Positions 36,177 through 45,732 of a stretch of DNA of 64,000 nt are shown piece by piece; position 1 is the first letter of the stretch, and each line of letters opens with the position of its first letter. The DNA comes from Paenarthrobacter sp. PH39-S1 (lineage in GTDB: Bacteria; Actinomycetota; Actinomycetes; Actinomycetales; Micrococcaceae). The DNA lies in the NCBI RefSeq assembly GCF_030063245.1, contig NZ_JASISR010000019.1:1-64000 (forward strand), in the 5' to 3' direction. The notes beneath the pieces were generated by a model. It made no database searches. It was not told the origin of the DNA and saw nothing but the letters and a program-made list of their open reading frames with translations. Both the position numbers and the translations under genes were made by a program.

Positions 36177-36752
36177 ATGAGCCAGACACCTGAGGAAATC
36201 CGACGGGAAATTGACAACACCCGAGGCCGGTTGAGCACCGACGTCGACGCAATGGCCGACAAGGTCAATCCGGCCAACGTGGCCCACCGCCAGACCGAGA
36301 AGGTCCGCAACACGCTCCGCCAGACCAAGGAGCGGATCATGGGGGCTGCTGATGACACCTCGGATTCAGCGCAGCAGACGGCACAGGACGCCGGCGAGAC
36401 CGTCCGTTCGATGCCCGGCAAAATCAGCTCACAAACCCAAGGCAATCCCTTGGCCGCGGGTCTGATCGCCTTCGGCGCCGGTTGGCTGTTGTCGGCACTG
36501 ATTCCGGCCAGCGATGCCGAAAAGCACCTCGCCTCGGTTGCAAAGGACAAAGCACAGCCGTTGATCGACGAGGTCACGGATGCGGCGAAACAGGTCGCGG
36601 GCGATATGCAGGAGCCAGCTCGGAATGCCGTGGAGGAGGTTAAGGGCACGGCTCAGCATTCCGCGGAAACGATCAAATCGGAGGCCACCTCCGCTGCCTC
36701 TGATGTGGGCGACCGCGCCCAGGAGGCACGCGACAACCTGCAGTCCAGCTAG
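36177..36752 (+). CDS. DUF3618 domain protein
   Basis: This 191-residue protein begins with the DUF3618 signature (TPEEIRREIDNTRGRLSTDV). A central hydrophobic helix, LAAGLIAFGAGWLLSALIP, and a coiled, Ala/Glu/Lys-rich C-terminal helix follow. DUF3618 genes are regularly found with holin-X genes, as here. Last gene of the three-gene operon, followed by a perfect terminator-like hairpin. Confidence 0.88.
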   Translation: MSQTPEEIRREIDNTRGRLSTDVDAMADKVNPANVAHRQTEKVRNTLRQTKERIMGAADDTSDSAQQTAQDAGETVRSMPGKISSQTQGNPLAAGLIAFGAGWLLSALIPASDAEKHLASVAKDKAQPLIDEVTDAAKQVAGDMQEPARNAVEEVKGTAQHSAETIKSEATSAASDVGDRAQEARDNLQSS

Positions 36753-36771
36753 GCCTTACGGATCTGCGCTT

Positions 36772-36795
36772 GGGGCCCGGCTAGTGCCGGGCCCC
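36772..36795. terminator. perfect hairpin after the DUF3618 operon
   Basis: GGGGCCCGGC (36772-36781), loop TAGT and GCCGGGCCCC (36786-36795). Ten perfect GC pairs between converging genes, with no U tract. Confidence 0.65.
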
Positions 36796-36820
36796 GGCGG
36801 AGTTCCGCTGTAGGCCCCTG

Positions 36821-38014
36821 TCAGTTCACTGTAGGCTGCCAGGGCCGCAGTACCACCTTGATGCAGCCGCCTTCTTTCTTTTGGAACTTCTCATACATGG
36901 CAGGCGCCTCGTCCAGTCCGACCGTGTCAGTCACCAGATCCGTCACACCCAGCGGGTCCGAAGCGTCTTCGACCAAGGGCAGCAACTCGTCAATCCAGCG
37001 TTTGACGTTGCACTGTCCCATCCGCAGCTGGACCTGCTTATCGAACATGGTCATCAGCGGCATGGGGCTGATCCGGCCTCCGTAGACTCCGCTCAAGGAC
37101 ACCGTTCCACCGCGGCGGACCGCCTCCAGCGCGGCATGGAGTGCGCTCATCCGGTCCACTCCGACCGTTTCGATGGCCTTTCTGGCCAGTTTGTCCGGCA
37201 GCAGTCCGGCGGCGGTCTGTGCGAAGGCCTCCAAGGGTGCGCCGTGGGCTTCCATGCCAACGGCGTCCACCACCGCGTCGGGGCCTCTCCCGTCTGTCAG
37301 GTCACGGAGCCTGTCGCCGATGTCCTGGGCATAATCGAGCGTCTGCACTCCGTGCCGGCCAGCCATGGTCCGGCGTTCGGTGACCGGATCGACGCCAATG
37401 ACCCGAAAGCCGAGGTGCCTGCCGATGCGGGTGGCGAACTGGCCCACCGGTCCCAGCCCAAGAACGGCCAAGGTGCCGCCGTCGGGTACATCGGCATACT
37501 GCACAGCCTGCCACGCCGTGGGGAGAATGTCGGAGAGGAAAAGATACCGTTCGTCCGGAAGCTCCTGCCCCACCTTGATCGGACCGTAGTCGGCGTGCGG
37601 GACGCGCAGGTACTGCGCCTGGCCGCCAGGGACGGAACCGTAGAGTTCGGAATAGCCAAAAATCGCCGCACCAGTGCCCTGCTTGCGGACCTGCGTCACT
37701 TCGCACTGTGACTGCAGCCCCTTTGAGCACATGTAACAGTGCCCGCAGGAAATATTGAAGGGAATGACGACGCGGTCGCCCTTGTGCAGGTTCGTGATGC
37801 CGGTGCCCAGCTCCTCCACGATTCCGATGGGTTCGTGGCCCAGCACGTCGCCTTTATGCATATATGGACCCAGCACCTCGTACAGATGCAGATCGGAGCC
37901 ACAGACTGCACTGGAGGTGACTCGGATCACCGCATCCGTCGGTTCCTGGATGACCGGATCCGGCACCTCCTCCACACTCAGTGATCGCCGTCCCTGCCAT
38001 GTCAAAGCCTTCAC
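36821..38014 (-). CDS. zinc-dependent alcohol dehydrogenase (formaldehyde-dehydrogenase-like MDR)
   Basis: This MDR enzyme of about 397 residues has catalytic zinc ligands Cys38, His60 and Glu61 (VLGHEPIG) and a structural zinc lobe with Cys91, 94, 97 and 105. The NAD-binding motif is LGLGPVGQFA. Inserts resemble glutathione-independent formaldehyde dehydrogenases. The GTG at 38014 follows GAGGAGG; the in-frame extension upstream is not conserved. An old remnant of a related enzyme lies at 29641. Confidence 0.9.
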   Translation of the reverse strand: MKALTWQGRRSLSVEEVPDPVIQEPTDAVIRVTSSAVCGSDLHLYEVLGPYMHKGDVLGHEPIGIVEELGTGITNLHKGDRVVIPFNISCGHCYMCSKGLQSQCEVTQVRKQGTGAAIFGYSELYGSVPGGQAQYLRVPHADYGPIKVGQELPDERYLFLSDILPTAWQAVQYADVPDGGTLAVLGLGPVGQFATRIGRHLGFRVIGVDPVTERRTMAGRHGVQTLDYAQDIGDRLRDLTDGRGPDAVVDAVGMEAHGAPLEAFAQTAAGLLPDKLARKAIETVGVDRMSALHAALEAVRRGGTVSLSGVYGGRISPMPLMTMFDKQVQLRMGQCNVKRWIDELLPLVEDASDPLGVTDLVTDTVGLDEAPAMYEKFQKKEGGCIKVVLRPWQPTVN

Positions 38015-38236
38015 CACAACCTCCTCGTTGCCCCCGGCATGCGACCGGTCCATTGGGATACATCGACCTGTCGCCCGGTTGCATCGTCCGGTTTGGCATG
38101 CCCATGCATCCGGCCGAAATCCGGCCTGAGCCTAAACCTAACCCCTCCGGCCGCCAGGTGCTAAGCATGCTGGCGAAACGGGCGGGTTGGCGGGATACTG
38201 GATAGCGATAAGCGCAACGTCACTCAAGGAGACCAC

Positions 38237-38758
38237 ATGGACAGCAATCAGCCTTCCAAGGGCGGGACGGACGACGACGTCCTGGCCGGCTACCTGCACA
38301 TCCACCTGGTGGCGGCATCCTCCGGCGAGCGGTTGTTCGAACAATCGGTGAAAACGTGGAACGGAACCGGCCTCGAAGAGCAGCTCACGCGGATGACGGC
38401 GGACGTGGCCGCTGACAAGGAATCGCTGGAAACCATCAGCCACGAGCTGGGCCTGCACATGCCAGCGTACAAGGAGGCCGCGGCTTGGGTTGGCGCGCAG
38501 GCCTCCAAGCTGGGTCCGCTGAACCCGCTGCACCGCAGGGGCGGTCTGGGCAGTCAGCTGGAATTGGAGGCGCTGTTGAGCGCGGTGACCGGAAAATCCC
38601 TGCTCTGGAAGACGCTGCTCACCCTCGCGCAGGAAGACCAGCGCATTGACAAAGACCGGGTCGGAGCCCTGCTGGAGCGGGCGCAGAGACAAATTGCCGG
38701 GCTTGACGAAATGCTCAGGGCTACGGTCCCGGAACGCTTCCGGGTTTCGGATCACTGA
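38237..38758 (+). CDS. hypothetical helical protein
   Basis: This 173-residue soluble protein has predicted long helices (HIHLVAASSGERLFEQ, LTRMTADVAADKESLETI) that suggest a ferritin-like or DUF892-like bundle, without a ligand pattern that I can confirm. Good GGAG ribosome site before ATG 38237. Its last 38 bases overlap, tail to tail, the end of malQ. Function unknown. Confidence 0.65.
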   Translation: MDSNQPSKGGTDDDVLAGYLHIHLVAASSGERLFEQSVKTWNGTGLEEQLTRMTADVAADKESLETISHELGLHMPAYKEAAAWVGAQASKLGPLNPLHRRGGLGSQLELEALLSAVTGKSLLWKTLLTLAQEDQRIDKDRVGALLERAQRQIAGLDEMLRATVPERFRVSDH

Positions 38759-40994
38759 CGGGCTCCTGCACCGCCGCCACCAGTGCGGCAAAGCGCCGGT
38801 TATCGGCCAGTTCGTCGATCAGAACAGCCTTTCCGTCCGGACCTGCCAGCGGGATGCGCCAGTTCGGATATTCGTCGTGGGTGCCAGGTTGGTTCTGCGT
38901 CCGCCGCTCGCCGACGGCGTCCACCAGTGCGACACCGAGCAATGACGACGGCGTCGCAGCGGTGAAGGCGTACAGTGCCTCCACGGTCCGCTGCACGCGG
39001 GCTTCCTCAGGAACCGGGGCCCGTCCTTCGTCGTTGGCTCCCGCGTCTGCTGCAGGCCTGTCCCGGGCACCGTCGCCGGCCGCATCGGCCTCGTGCTCAT
39101 CCACCGGCAGGAATCCGCGCGCGCGCAGGAGGGCAAAAACGGCTTCCTGCGAGGCTGCGTCCGCGGCGCGCTCCAGTTCCACCGGCCGGCTGAGCAGCCC
39201 CAACGATTCCCGCAGCGCCACGTGTTCGCCTGCCAAATACCCGGCCGTGGGCGGGAGGTCGTGGGTGTTGACGCTGGTGAGGCAGGCCTGTCGGTATTTC
39301 TCCGGCGGCAACGGTGCCCCGTGCTCGCTTTCGAACCATAGGATGGACGTCCCGAAGATTCCGCGCTCGGCCAGGTAGTCCTGGACGGAGGGCTCAAAGA
39401 CTCCCAGATCCTCGCCGATCACGACCGCCCCCGCCCGCTGGGCCTCCAGCGCGAGTATCCCGATCAGCGCCTCATGATTGTAATAGACGTAGGCGCCCTC
39501 GCCCGGGCCGGTTCCCGCCGGGATCCACCAGAGCCGGAAAAGCCCCAGAATGTGGTCCACCCGGATGCCGCCGGCGTGCCGGAGAATGGTGCGGAGCATG
39601 TCCCGGTACGGGAGGTAGCCGGCTTCCTCCAGCCGCGCGGGATGCCATGGGGGCTGGCTCCAGTTCTGTCCCTGCTGGTTGAACATGTCCGGTGGCGCAC
39701 CCACCGTGACGCCGTGGGCCAGCACGCCGTTGAGGGTCCACGCATCGGCCCCGCGGGCATCCACCCCCACGGCCAGATCATGCACGACGCCGATCCGCAT
39801 CCCCGCGTCCTTCGCTGCCCGCTGCGCCGTCTGGAGCTGCTGATCGCAGATCCACTGCAGCCAGCGGTAAAAACCTATCCGCTCTCCCAATTCCTCCCGC
39901 TGCGCCTCTGCGTAGACCGTCTGCGGACCTGCGAGCCGATCCGCCCACTCCGGAGCACCCGGGGGGAACTTCTCGGTAAGGGCGCACCAGAGCGCAAAAT
40001 CCTCCAAGCCCTGTCCGTGGAACGTCACGAATGTCTTGAATTCACGCGCCCGCGCCGGACCGAGTTTGACTGCGTGGATATGTTCCAGCGCGGCGAGCTT
40101 CGCCGCATACGTGGCATCGCGGTCCAACATGTCCGCCTCATGGTTTGACCGATGGAGGCGTTCGGCGAGCAACTCGACCTCGGCCCTGGGACCGGCCGGG
40201 AGGTAGCCGTACTCCTGGATATTCTCGACGCGGATGTACAGCGGATGAAAGAATCGCCGGGTGCTGGGCAGGTAGGGTGAGGGTTCCACCGGAGGCACCG
40301 GCCCGCCAGCGTGCAGCGGGTTGACCAGCACAAATCCGGCTCCGTGCTGCGCACCGGAAATCACCGCCAGGTCCGCCAGGTCGGCGAAATCGCCGATCCC
40401 CCAGGAACGCGTGGACCGGACGGAATACAGCTGTGCGGTCAGACCCCAGCTGCGGTGCCCGGCCAGTTCCGCCGTCGTGCCCAGCCGCCGCGGCGTGATC
40501 ACCAGAGCGCACTCGGCCCAATCGCCGTCGTTCTGAGCATGCAGTACGTGCCATCCCAGCGGCAGGTCCTCCGGCACAGCGAAGGTGGCCCGGCCGGTGA
40601 GGACGCCGTCAATTTCCCGAGGCTCCACCCAGTCGTCGCGCTGCAGCACATCGCGGTGGCCGCCGTCCTCGGCGGTAATCCAGACGCTGACCTCGCTGCC
40701 ATGGGTGACGTGGACGGGGACATGGAATTCCTGTCCTTCCTGAAGAACGACGACGGGAGGCAGCAAGCGCCGCCACGGCACCTGGTCCTGCTTCAACAGG
40801 GAGCTGCGGATTTCCTCCGGCGTGTCCGCCGGAACATCCAGGGCCCGCAGGATCCGGCGCAGGGTGGCGGCCGCGACCTGCCGCTCAATGCCGTCCCAGC
40901 CGCGCTGGGACGTGCCCACTCCGTGCCCCCGTGCCAGCCGCAGCAGCGCCTGCGAATGTAGTGCGGTCGGGTCGGAATCCGGAGCATCAGTCAT
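38721..40994 (-). CDS. malQ: 4-alpha-glucanotransferase
   Basis: This 757-residue GH77 amylomaltase transfers maltodextrin segments in glycogen/maltose metabolism. The nucleophile region GIRVDHILGLFRLWW, the acid/base region VVIGEDLGVF and NTHDLPPTAGY are all present, and an actinobacterial N-terminal domain of about 150 residues precedes the barrel. The ATG at 40994 (MTDAPDSDP) is preceded by AGTAGGGC; a further in-frame start at 41048 is less likely. It converges on and overlaps the 38237 gene. Confidence 0.93.
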   Translation of the reverse strand: MTDAPDSDPTALHSQALLRLARGHGVGTSQRGWDGIERQVAAATLRRILRALDVPADTPEEIRSSLLKQDQVPWRRLLPPVVVLQEGQEFHVPVHVTHGSEVSVWITAEDGGHRDVLQRDDWVEPREIDGVLTGRATFAVPEDLPLGWHVLHAQNDGDWAECALVITPRRLGTTAELAGHRSWGLTAQLYSVRSTRSWGIGDFADLADLAVISGAQHGAGFVLVNPLHAGGPVPPVEPSPYLPSTRRFFHPLYIRVENIQEYGYLPAGPRAEVELLAERLHRSNHEADMLDRDATYAAKLAALEHIHAVKLGPARAREFKTFVTFHGQGLEDFALWCALTEKFPPGAPEWADRLAGPQTVYAEAQREELGERIGFYRWLQWICDQQLQTAQRAAKDAGMRIGVVHDLAVGVDARGADAWTLNGVLAHGVTVGAPPDMFNQQGQNWSQPPWHPARLEEAGYLPYRDMLRTILRHAGGIRVDHILGLFRLWWIPAGTGPGEGAYVYYNHEALIGILALEAQRAGAVVIGEDLGVFEPSVQDYLAERGIFGTSILWFESEHGAPLPPEKYRQACLTSVNTHDLPPTAGYLAGEHVALRESLGLLSRPVELERAADAASQEAVFALLRARGFLPVDEHEADAAGDGARDRPAADAGANDEGRAPVPEEARVQRTVEALYAFTAATPSSLLGVALVDAVGERRTQNQPGTHDEYPNWRIPLAGPDGKAVLIDELADNRRFAALVAAVQEPVSDPKPGSVPGP

Positions 40995-41113
40995 GCGCCC
41001 TACTCTATTGGGTCTGCGGTCGTCAGCGGCACCGAGAATGGAAGACAACGAGAATGGTTAAGCGCGGACCAGTGTTATTAGAGTGGCTCATGGAAGCAAC
41101 GGAAGGAACCACA

Positions 41114-41767
41114 ATGTCTCGCATTGCCATCATCGGAGGCCACGGCAAGATCGCCCTGGAACTCGCCCGGATTCTCACCGGCGCAGGACACGAAGTAAGC
41201 TCCCTGTTCCGCAACCCCGCGCACGGCGACGACGTCACGGCAACGGGCGCCACCGCCGTCATCGCCGACATCGAGAACCTTTCCGTTGCGCAGCTGACGG
41301 ACAAACTCGCCGGACACGATGCCATTGTCTTTTCCGCCGGAGCGGGCGGCGGCTCGGCGCCCCGCACGTACGCCGTGGACCGGGACGCGGCGATCCGGAC
41401 CATGGATGCCGCGGCGGAAGCGGGCGTGCGGCGCTATGTCATGGTGTCCTACCTGGGCGCCCGGCCGGACCACGGCGTGCCCGAAGACAACAGCTTCTTC
41501 GCCTATGCCGAGGCCAAGGCAGCCGCGGACAGCTACCTGCGGGGCACGTCTCTCGCATGGACCATTCTGGCTCCCAGCACGCTGACCCTGGCCGAGGGCA
41601 CCGGATCAATCGACACAGGACCGGACCTCGAAGGCACGGACGTGGCTCGCCAGGACGTGGCACGCGTGGCGGCCGGCGTACTGCACCGACCCGGGACCGC
41701 CGGCAGGACAATTGAGTTCAACAAGGGTGGCACGCCGATTGATCAGGCGCTGGACGCTCTCGGGTAA
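41114..41767 (+). CDS. NAD(P)-binding (SDR-atypical) oxidoreductase
   Basis: This 217-residue Rossmann protein starts MSRIAIIGGHGKIALELARI, followed by FRNPAH and an SDR-type active region with VSYLGARPDHG and YAEAKAAAD. It fits the NmrA/YwnB-like NAD(P)H-binding family, often flavin reductase-like. The ATG at 41114 has GGAAGG. The stop codon TAA is inside a 12-bp perfect hairpin. Confidence 0.88.
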   Translation: MSRIAIIGGHGKIALELARILTGAGHEVSSLFRNPAHGDDVTATGATAVIADIENLSVAQLTDKLAGHDAIVFSAGAGGGSAPRTYAVDRDAAIRTMDAAAEAGVRRYVMVSYLGARPDHGVPEDNSFFAYAEAKAAADSYLRGTSLAWTILAPSTLTLAEGTGSIDTGPDLEGTDVARQDVARVAAGVLHRPGTAGRTIEFNKGGTPIDQALDALG

Positions 41768-41793
41768 GCGCTCCGGACTTAGGAGCGCTTACC
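41763..41793 (+). terminator. hairpin overlapping the stop codon of the SDR gene
   Basis: GGTAAGCGCTCC (41763-41774), loop GGACTTA and GGAGCGCTTACC (41782-41793) form a perfect 12-bp stem. The TAA stop is bases 3-5 of the left arm. No U tract follows. Confidence 0.6.
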
Positions 41794-42022
41794 GGACCGG
41801 GCGTGCGGGCAGCGGTGGACGGGCATGGGGTGGGCCGAAGTCGTGGGGCATTCTCATCCCTGTTTGCTTTTTGGGTTGGGCGTCCTGCACACTTTTAACG
41901 GTCCGCCACGGCGGACCGCCTGCTTTAAACCCTCGACAGTTTCGCCCCAGTCAAGGGATAAAGCCCAACGGCGGCGTCGGCCACAGATCGGCGCGGACAC
42001 AACGATCAGAATCGGAAACACC

Positions 42023-42241
42023 ATGATTGAAACCACTTCAGACCATACCCTGCGGGTAACGGTCAACGACAAAGCCAACATGGACGACGAAATCAGCGCG
42101 GCCGTCGACATGGCGCGGGAGAACGCGATGAAGGACCGCCGGCGTGGCATCCTGGTCACCCGAGAGGGCTTGGCTTCCTTTACGGTCGCCGTCAGCGATG
42201 AGGTCCCATATGGGATTACCCAAGAAAAGTACGCTTGCTGA
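42023..42241 (+). CDS. small hypothetical protein
   Basis: A 72-residue protein (MIETTSDHTLRVTVND onward) with a predicted beta-alpha-beta pattern, no signal or membrane segment. GGAAA lies before the ATG. A 7-bp hairpin (41900-41917) lies upstream. The 255-bp gap before it holds no other gene. It converges with the GNAT gene three bases later. Function unknown. Confidence 0.6.
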   Translation: MIETTSDHTLRVTVNDKANMDDEISAAVDMARENAMKDRRRGILVTREGLASFTVAVSDEVPYGITQEKYAC

Positions 42242-42244
42242 CGC

Positions 42245-42808
42245 TCAGTGAGCCTTCCAGTCCCTGGCCAGCACCGCGTAAATCAACTCGGTGGTCCACT
42301 CACCCTTGAGGAAATAGTTCTCCGCCAGCCGGGCTTCGCGGAGCATCCCCAAGCGCTCGCAGACGGCCGTCGAGGCAGTGTTACGTTCGTCCAATCGGGC
42401 CTGTACCCGGTGGAAATTCAGCTGACCAAAGGCCAGGTCAAGCACGGCCGCCGCAGCCTCGGTCGCGTAACCATTGCCCCGTCCTGCCGGGGTTAACGTC
42501 CAGCCGATCTCGCCGGTTTTGGGCTCTTTGTCCGCGCCCAGATCCCATTTCAGGGCGATCTCGCCGAGAAACCCGGGTTTGTCGGCCGCCTCGATGGCAA
42601 ACGCCGCCCAATCACCGGGCTTGCTGAATCCGGCGTCGACGTACATCGCGATCCGTGCCATGCACTCGGTGTAGCTCCTCGGCTCGTTCAGTAAGTACCG
42701 CGCGGTATCCGGCAGCGACTGGTATGCGAAGAACGGATCAAGATCGGCGGCCGTGAAGCGGCGGAGCCGCAACCGTTGGGTGGCCGGGGGAAGGGGAAAT
42801 TCAGCCAT
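42245..42808 (-). CDS. GNAT-family N-acetyltransferase (RimJ/RimL-like)
   Basis: This 187-residue protein has the GNAT motif pattern: RLRLRRFTAADLDPFF, the acetyl-CoA binding region GRGNGYATEAAAAVL, and RLGMLREARLAENYFLKGEW typical of RimJ/RimL-like ribosomal or small-molecule acetyltransferases. The ATG at 42808 starts the conserved part. Confidence 0.88.
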   Translation of the reverse strand: MAEFPLPPATQRLRLRRFTAADLDPFFAYQSLPDTARYLLNEPRSYTECMARIAMYVDAGFSKPGDWAAFAIEAADKPGFLGEIALKWDLGADKEPKTGEIGWTLTPAGRGNGYATEAAAAVLDLAFGQLNFHRVQARLDERNTASTAVCERLGMLREARLAENYFLKGEWTTELIYAVLARDWKAH

Positions 42809-42891
42809 GGTCAGAGCGTACTCTCCGCTCTGCAGCACTACGCCCGTGCCGTGCCGTGCGCTACCGTGCCCTGCCCTGCTCTGCCCTTGCA

Positions 42892-43389
42892 TCAACCCTC
42901 GGCGGCGGTTTTGAGGTTCTGCAGTGTCCTGCGGATGTTGCCACGTTGAAATCCGGCGAAAGTCCGGCCGCGGGTGACGACCGCGTCGAATATCAGGGCG
43001 GCCACATCGGGCCAGGCCCGCCTGTCGTCGGTCCAGGTTTCCGTTACCCGCGTCCCCGCGTCCGCGGGCTCAAAACGATACTCCCAGGTGGCAATTGGTC
43101 CGCGCAGCCGCGGAGTCTCGAGCCCGATGGCATGCACCCTGAAACGGAATTGCCGTCCCCGCTCCGCCGCGGTCACGGTGCACTGGGTCGTCCATCCAAA
43201 CCGCCCGCGCTTGTTGCGCCCGTCGAAGACCATGCCCACATACGCATTCGCGCGCTCGTCATGGACGGTCGCGCCACGGTTTTCCGGGCTCCACTCCCCC
43301 ATCCGCGCCACGTCGCTGATCCGGTCGTAGAGCGCGGCCGGACCGGCGCCGATGATGATGCTCTCTGAGACGCTGAACGTGCGTTTCAC
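42892..43389 (-). CDS. SRPBCC (START-like) family protein
   Basis: This 165-residue protein has the polyketide-cyclase/SRPBCC pattern: SESIIIGAGPAALYDRISD, then MGEWSPENRG and WEYRFEPADAGTRVTETW, forming a hydrophobic ligand pocket. The GTG at 43389 has GGAGGGAG. The ligand is unknown. Confidence 0.82.
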   Translation of the reverse strand: MKRTFSVSESIIIGAGPAALYDRISDVARMGEWSPENRGATVHDERANAYVGMVFDGRNKRGRFGWTTQCTVTAAERGRQFRFRVHAIGLETPRLRGPIATWEYRFEPADAGTRVTETWTDDRRAWPDVAALIFDAVVTRGRTFAGFQRGNIRRTLQNLKTAAEG

Positions 43390-43678
43390 GCGGTGACTCC
43401 CTCCATAGGCCTGCCAGGGCGCAGAGCTGCGAAGGCCTACGCTACCGCCTCTGGTTGCCGCCGTGGGCAAGAGGACCAGGACCGGACGCCGGGCCCGCCG
43501 CCGCCCGCGCCTGGTCGGAACTTGGGTACCCGCCGCCACGACGCGGCCGCGTACACGGTCCGGCACTATTGACGGTGGTCCTCCCGGAGACGGCATAGAA
43601 TTGCGAGACTACGACATCAGCGGAACCGGGTCGCCGCACAAGCCGGCACCGGGGCGCGGGAGGGGATGCGGGACAGAC

Positions 43679-44524
43679 ATGACGGTGCTTATTGCCGGCT
43701 GCGGTGACCTCGGCACGGAGGCGGGCCTGCGGTTTGCTGCGGCAGGCCACCGGGTCGTGGGATGGCGGCGTCGGCCGCAGAACCTGCCGTCGGGCATCGA
43801 AGGGGAGGCCGTGGACCTGACCGGGGAGCTGCCGGCGGTTCCCGCAGACGCCCGGATTGTCGTCTTCACCACCGCGGCTGGTGAGCGGACCGAGGCGGCG
43901 TACCGTGCCAGCTACGTGGACGTCGTGGCAAAGGTGCTCGGTGCCTTCGAGCGCGACGTCGTCCGGCCGGAGCGGGTCCTCTTCGTTTCCTCCACGGCGG
44001 TCTACGGTCGATCCGGCGGCGGGAGTGTTGATGAACAGACCCCGCCCGAGCCGGCGACGGCGACCGCCCGGATCCTGCGCGAAGCCGAGGAACTGCTGCA
44101 CGCAATCCGGCCCGACGCCGTCGTACTGCGTTTGGCCGGAATTTACGGACCAGGACGCACGATGCTGATCGACCAGGTGTCCAGTGGCAGCGCCCGGATC
44201 CCCGAGGGGCCGCAGTGCACCAACCGCATCCACCGTGACGACGCCGCCGCCGCAATCGTTCACCTGACCACCGCGGTGCCGTCCCCCGGCACCATCTATC
44301 TCGGCACCGACGACTCCCCGGCGGAGCTCGGCGACGTCCTGACCTTTTTGGCCGGCGAACTCGGGCTGCCGCAGCCTCCCGTCGGAGCCGCCGGTGCTGC
44401 CGTGCGCGCCAGCAAGCGCTGCAGCAATGCCCTGCTGCGCGCCACCGGATTTAACTTCATGTATCCCAGCTACCGCGAGGGATATCGGGCGGTGCTGGCC
44501 GGCCACGGAGTGCGCCACGGGTGA
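43679..44524 (+). CDS. NAD-dependent epimerase/dehydratase-like protein
   Basis: This 281-residue SDR (YeeZ-like) starts MTVLIAGCGDLGTEAGLRFA, the NAD-binding motif, and contains LFVSSTAVYGRSGGGSVDE and RLAGIYGPGR. The usual YxxxK is not evident after VYG, as in other atypical extended SDRs. The ATG at 43679 follows a GGGA site. Divergent from the SRPBCC gene. Confidence 0.82.
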   Translation: MTVLIAGCGDLGTEAGLRFAAAGHRVVGWRRRPQNLPSGIEGEAVDLTGELPAVPADARIVVFTTAAGERTEAAYRASYVDVVAKVLGAFERDVVRPERVLFVSSTAVYGRSGGGSVDEQTPPEPATATARILREAEELLHAIRPDAVVLRLAGIYGPGRTMLIDQVSSGSARIPEGPQCTNRIHRDDAAAAIVHLTTAVPSPGTIYLGTDDSPAELGDVLTFLAGELGLPQPPVGAAGAAVRASKRCSNALLRATGFNFMYPSYREGYRAVLAGHGVRHG

Positions 44525-44736
44525 GGGCCGGTCGCAGCGCGCGCCCGGACGGCGGTCGGATGGTCGTTATGTGCCGGGGCGGGCGGATCCGCCGGCTGGT
44601 CTTCGGGCGCCTCGAAGCGCTCCACCGAAGGTGCGCAGGAGCCGACCCCCGGCCGCGAGCGCTGCAGGCGAAACGGTGACGACGTCGTCAATGGCGGCGG
44701 AGCCCTTTGTGCCCGACGGGGCTGCCAGCGGGACCG

Positions 44737-45732
44737 TTAGTCGGCTTCCGGCTGGGCCTCGGGCCAGTGGGCGGCCACCGGGCCGAGGTCCAGCCGGCCA
44801 TTGCGGTGCAGCCAATGCACCGCTTCCGCCACCGCCTGCAGCGAGGTGTACCGCGGCGCGTAGCCCAGAAGGTCGCCGGCCTTGGCGATGCTCATGGATG
44901 GACTGCGCGAGATGTGCTCGTAGGTAACGTCAGCGTGCTCGGTTGCCGTCATCTGCCGGAACTGTTCAAACGGCACACAGTTCAGGTTCGCCTCGCGTCC
45001 GAACCAGCCCGCCGCAGCTTCGGCGAAACCGCGCAGGGTCAACGCCCGCGGCGACACTACATGGAAGCTCTCCCCGATGGCTGCCTCCGGCGGGTCCAGG
45101 GCGAGCTGGAAGGCCTGCGCAACATCGTCGGCATGGACATGATGGACGGTTTCCAGCCCGAAATTGGGCAGCGTGACCCGCTCGCCGCGCGCCAGTTGCC
45201 GCCAGACGCCCGGATCCAGGTTGCCCGCAGGATTGATTACCGGCCACCCGGGACCGCTGATATGCCCGGGATGAAGGATGACCGCGCGCAGTCCGGATCG
45301 GGACTCACGCCATAGGAGTTCCTCGATCGCGGCTTTGCCGATGCCGTAACTGCCGCTCGGGCGCCGGGCGGCATCCTCGGTCACCGGGACCTCCACCGCC
45401 GGCCCGTGCACCCAAATGCTTCCGCAGTGGATCAGCAGGCTGCCGGCGCGGCGGAGCGCGTCCGCAAGCTGCTGCGCGGAGGATGGGGTAAAGCAGATCA
45501 TGTCAATCACGACGGCGGCATGCAGATCAGCGATCCGGGCGCCGAAGGTGCCGGCGTCGTCGTCGGCCTCCCGGTCTGCGGTAATCCGGGTAACCTCGGC
45601 CCACGCGGGATGCTCATGGTACGGCGAGCGCAGTCCCCTGCTGACGGCGATAACCTCATGGCCTGCTTGAACCAGCCGCGGGATCAAGTACCCGCCGACA
45701 TGCCCGGTGGCACCAATGACGACCACACGCAC
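44737..45732 (-). CDS. NAD-dependent epimerase/dehydratase family protein
   Basis: This 331-residue extended SDR has the motif MRVVVIGATGHVGGYLIPRL, then HCGSIWVHG and YGIGKAAIEELL, which supplies the YxxxK catalytic pair, and HPGHISGPGWPVINP. It would be an oxidoreductase or epimerase of a sugar nucleotide or related substrate. It converges on the preceding SDR with 212 bp that I cannot assign. Confidence 0.88.
   Translation of the reverse strand: MRVVVIGATGHVGGYLIPRLVQAGHEVIAVSRGLRSPYHEHPAWAEVTRITADREADDDAGTFGARIADLHAAVVIDMICFTPSSAQQLADALRRAGSLLIHCGSIWVHGPAVEVPVTEDAARRPSGSYGIGKAAIEELLWRESRSGLRAVILHPGHISGPGWPVINPAGNLDPGVWRQLARGERVTLPNFGLETVHHVHADDVAQAFQLALDPPEAAIGESFHVVSPRALTLRGFAEAAAGWFGREANLNCVPFEQFRQMTATEHADVTYEHISRSPSMSIAKAGDLLGYAPRYTSLQAVAEAVHWLHRNGRLDLGPVAAHWPEAQPEAD

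Noticed and set aside
44525-44736. Small genes between the two SDR genes
   Set aside because: Open frames there lack ribosome sites and resemble GC-rich noise.
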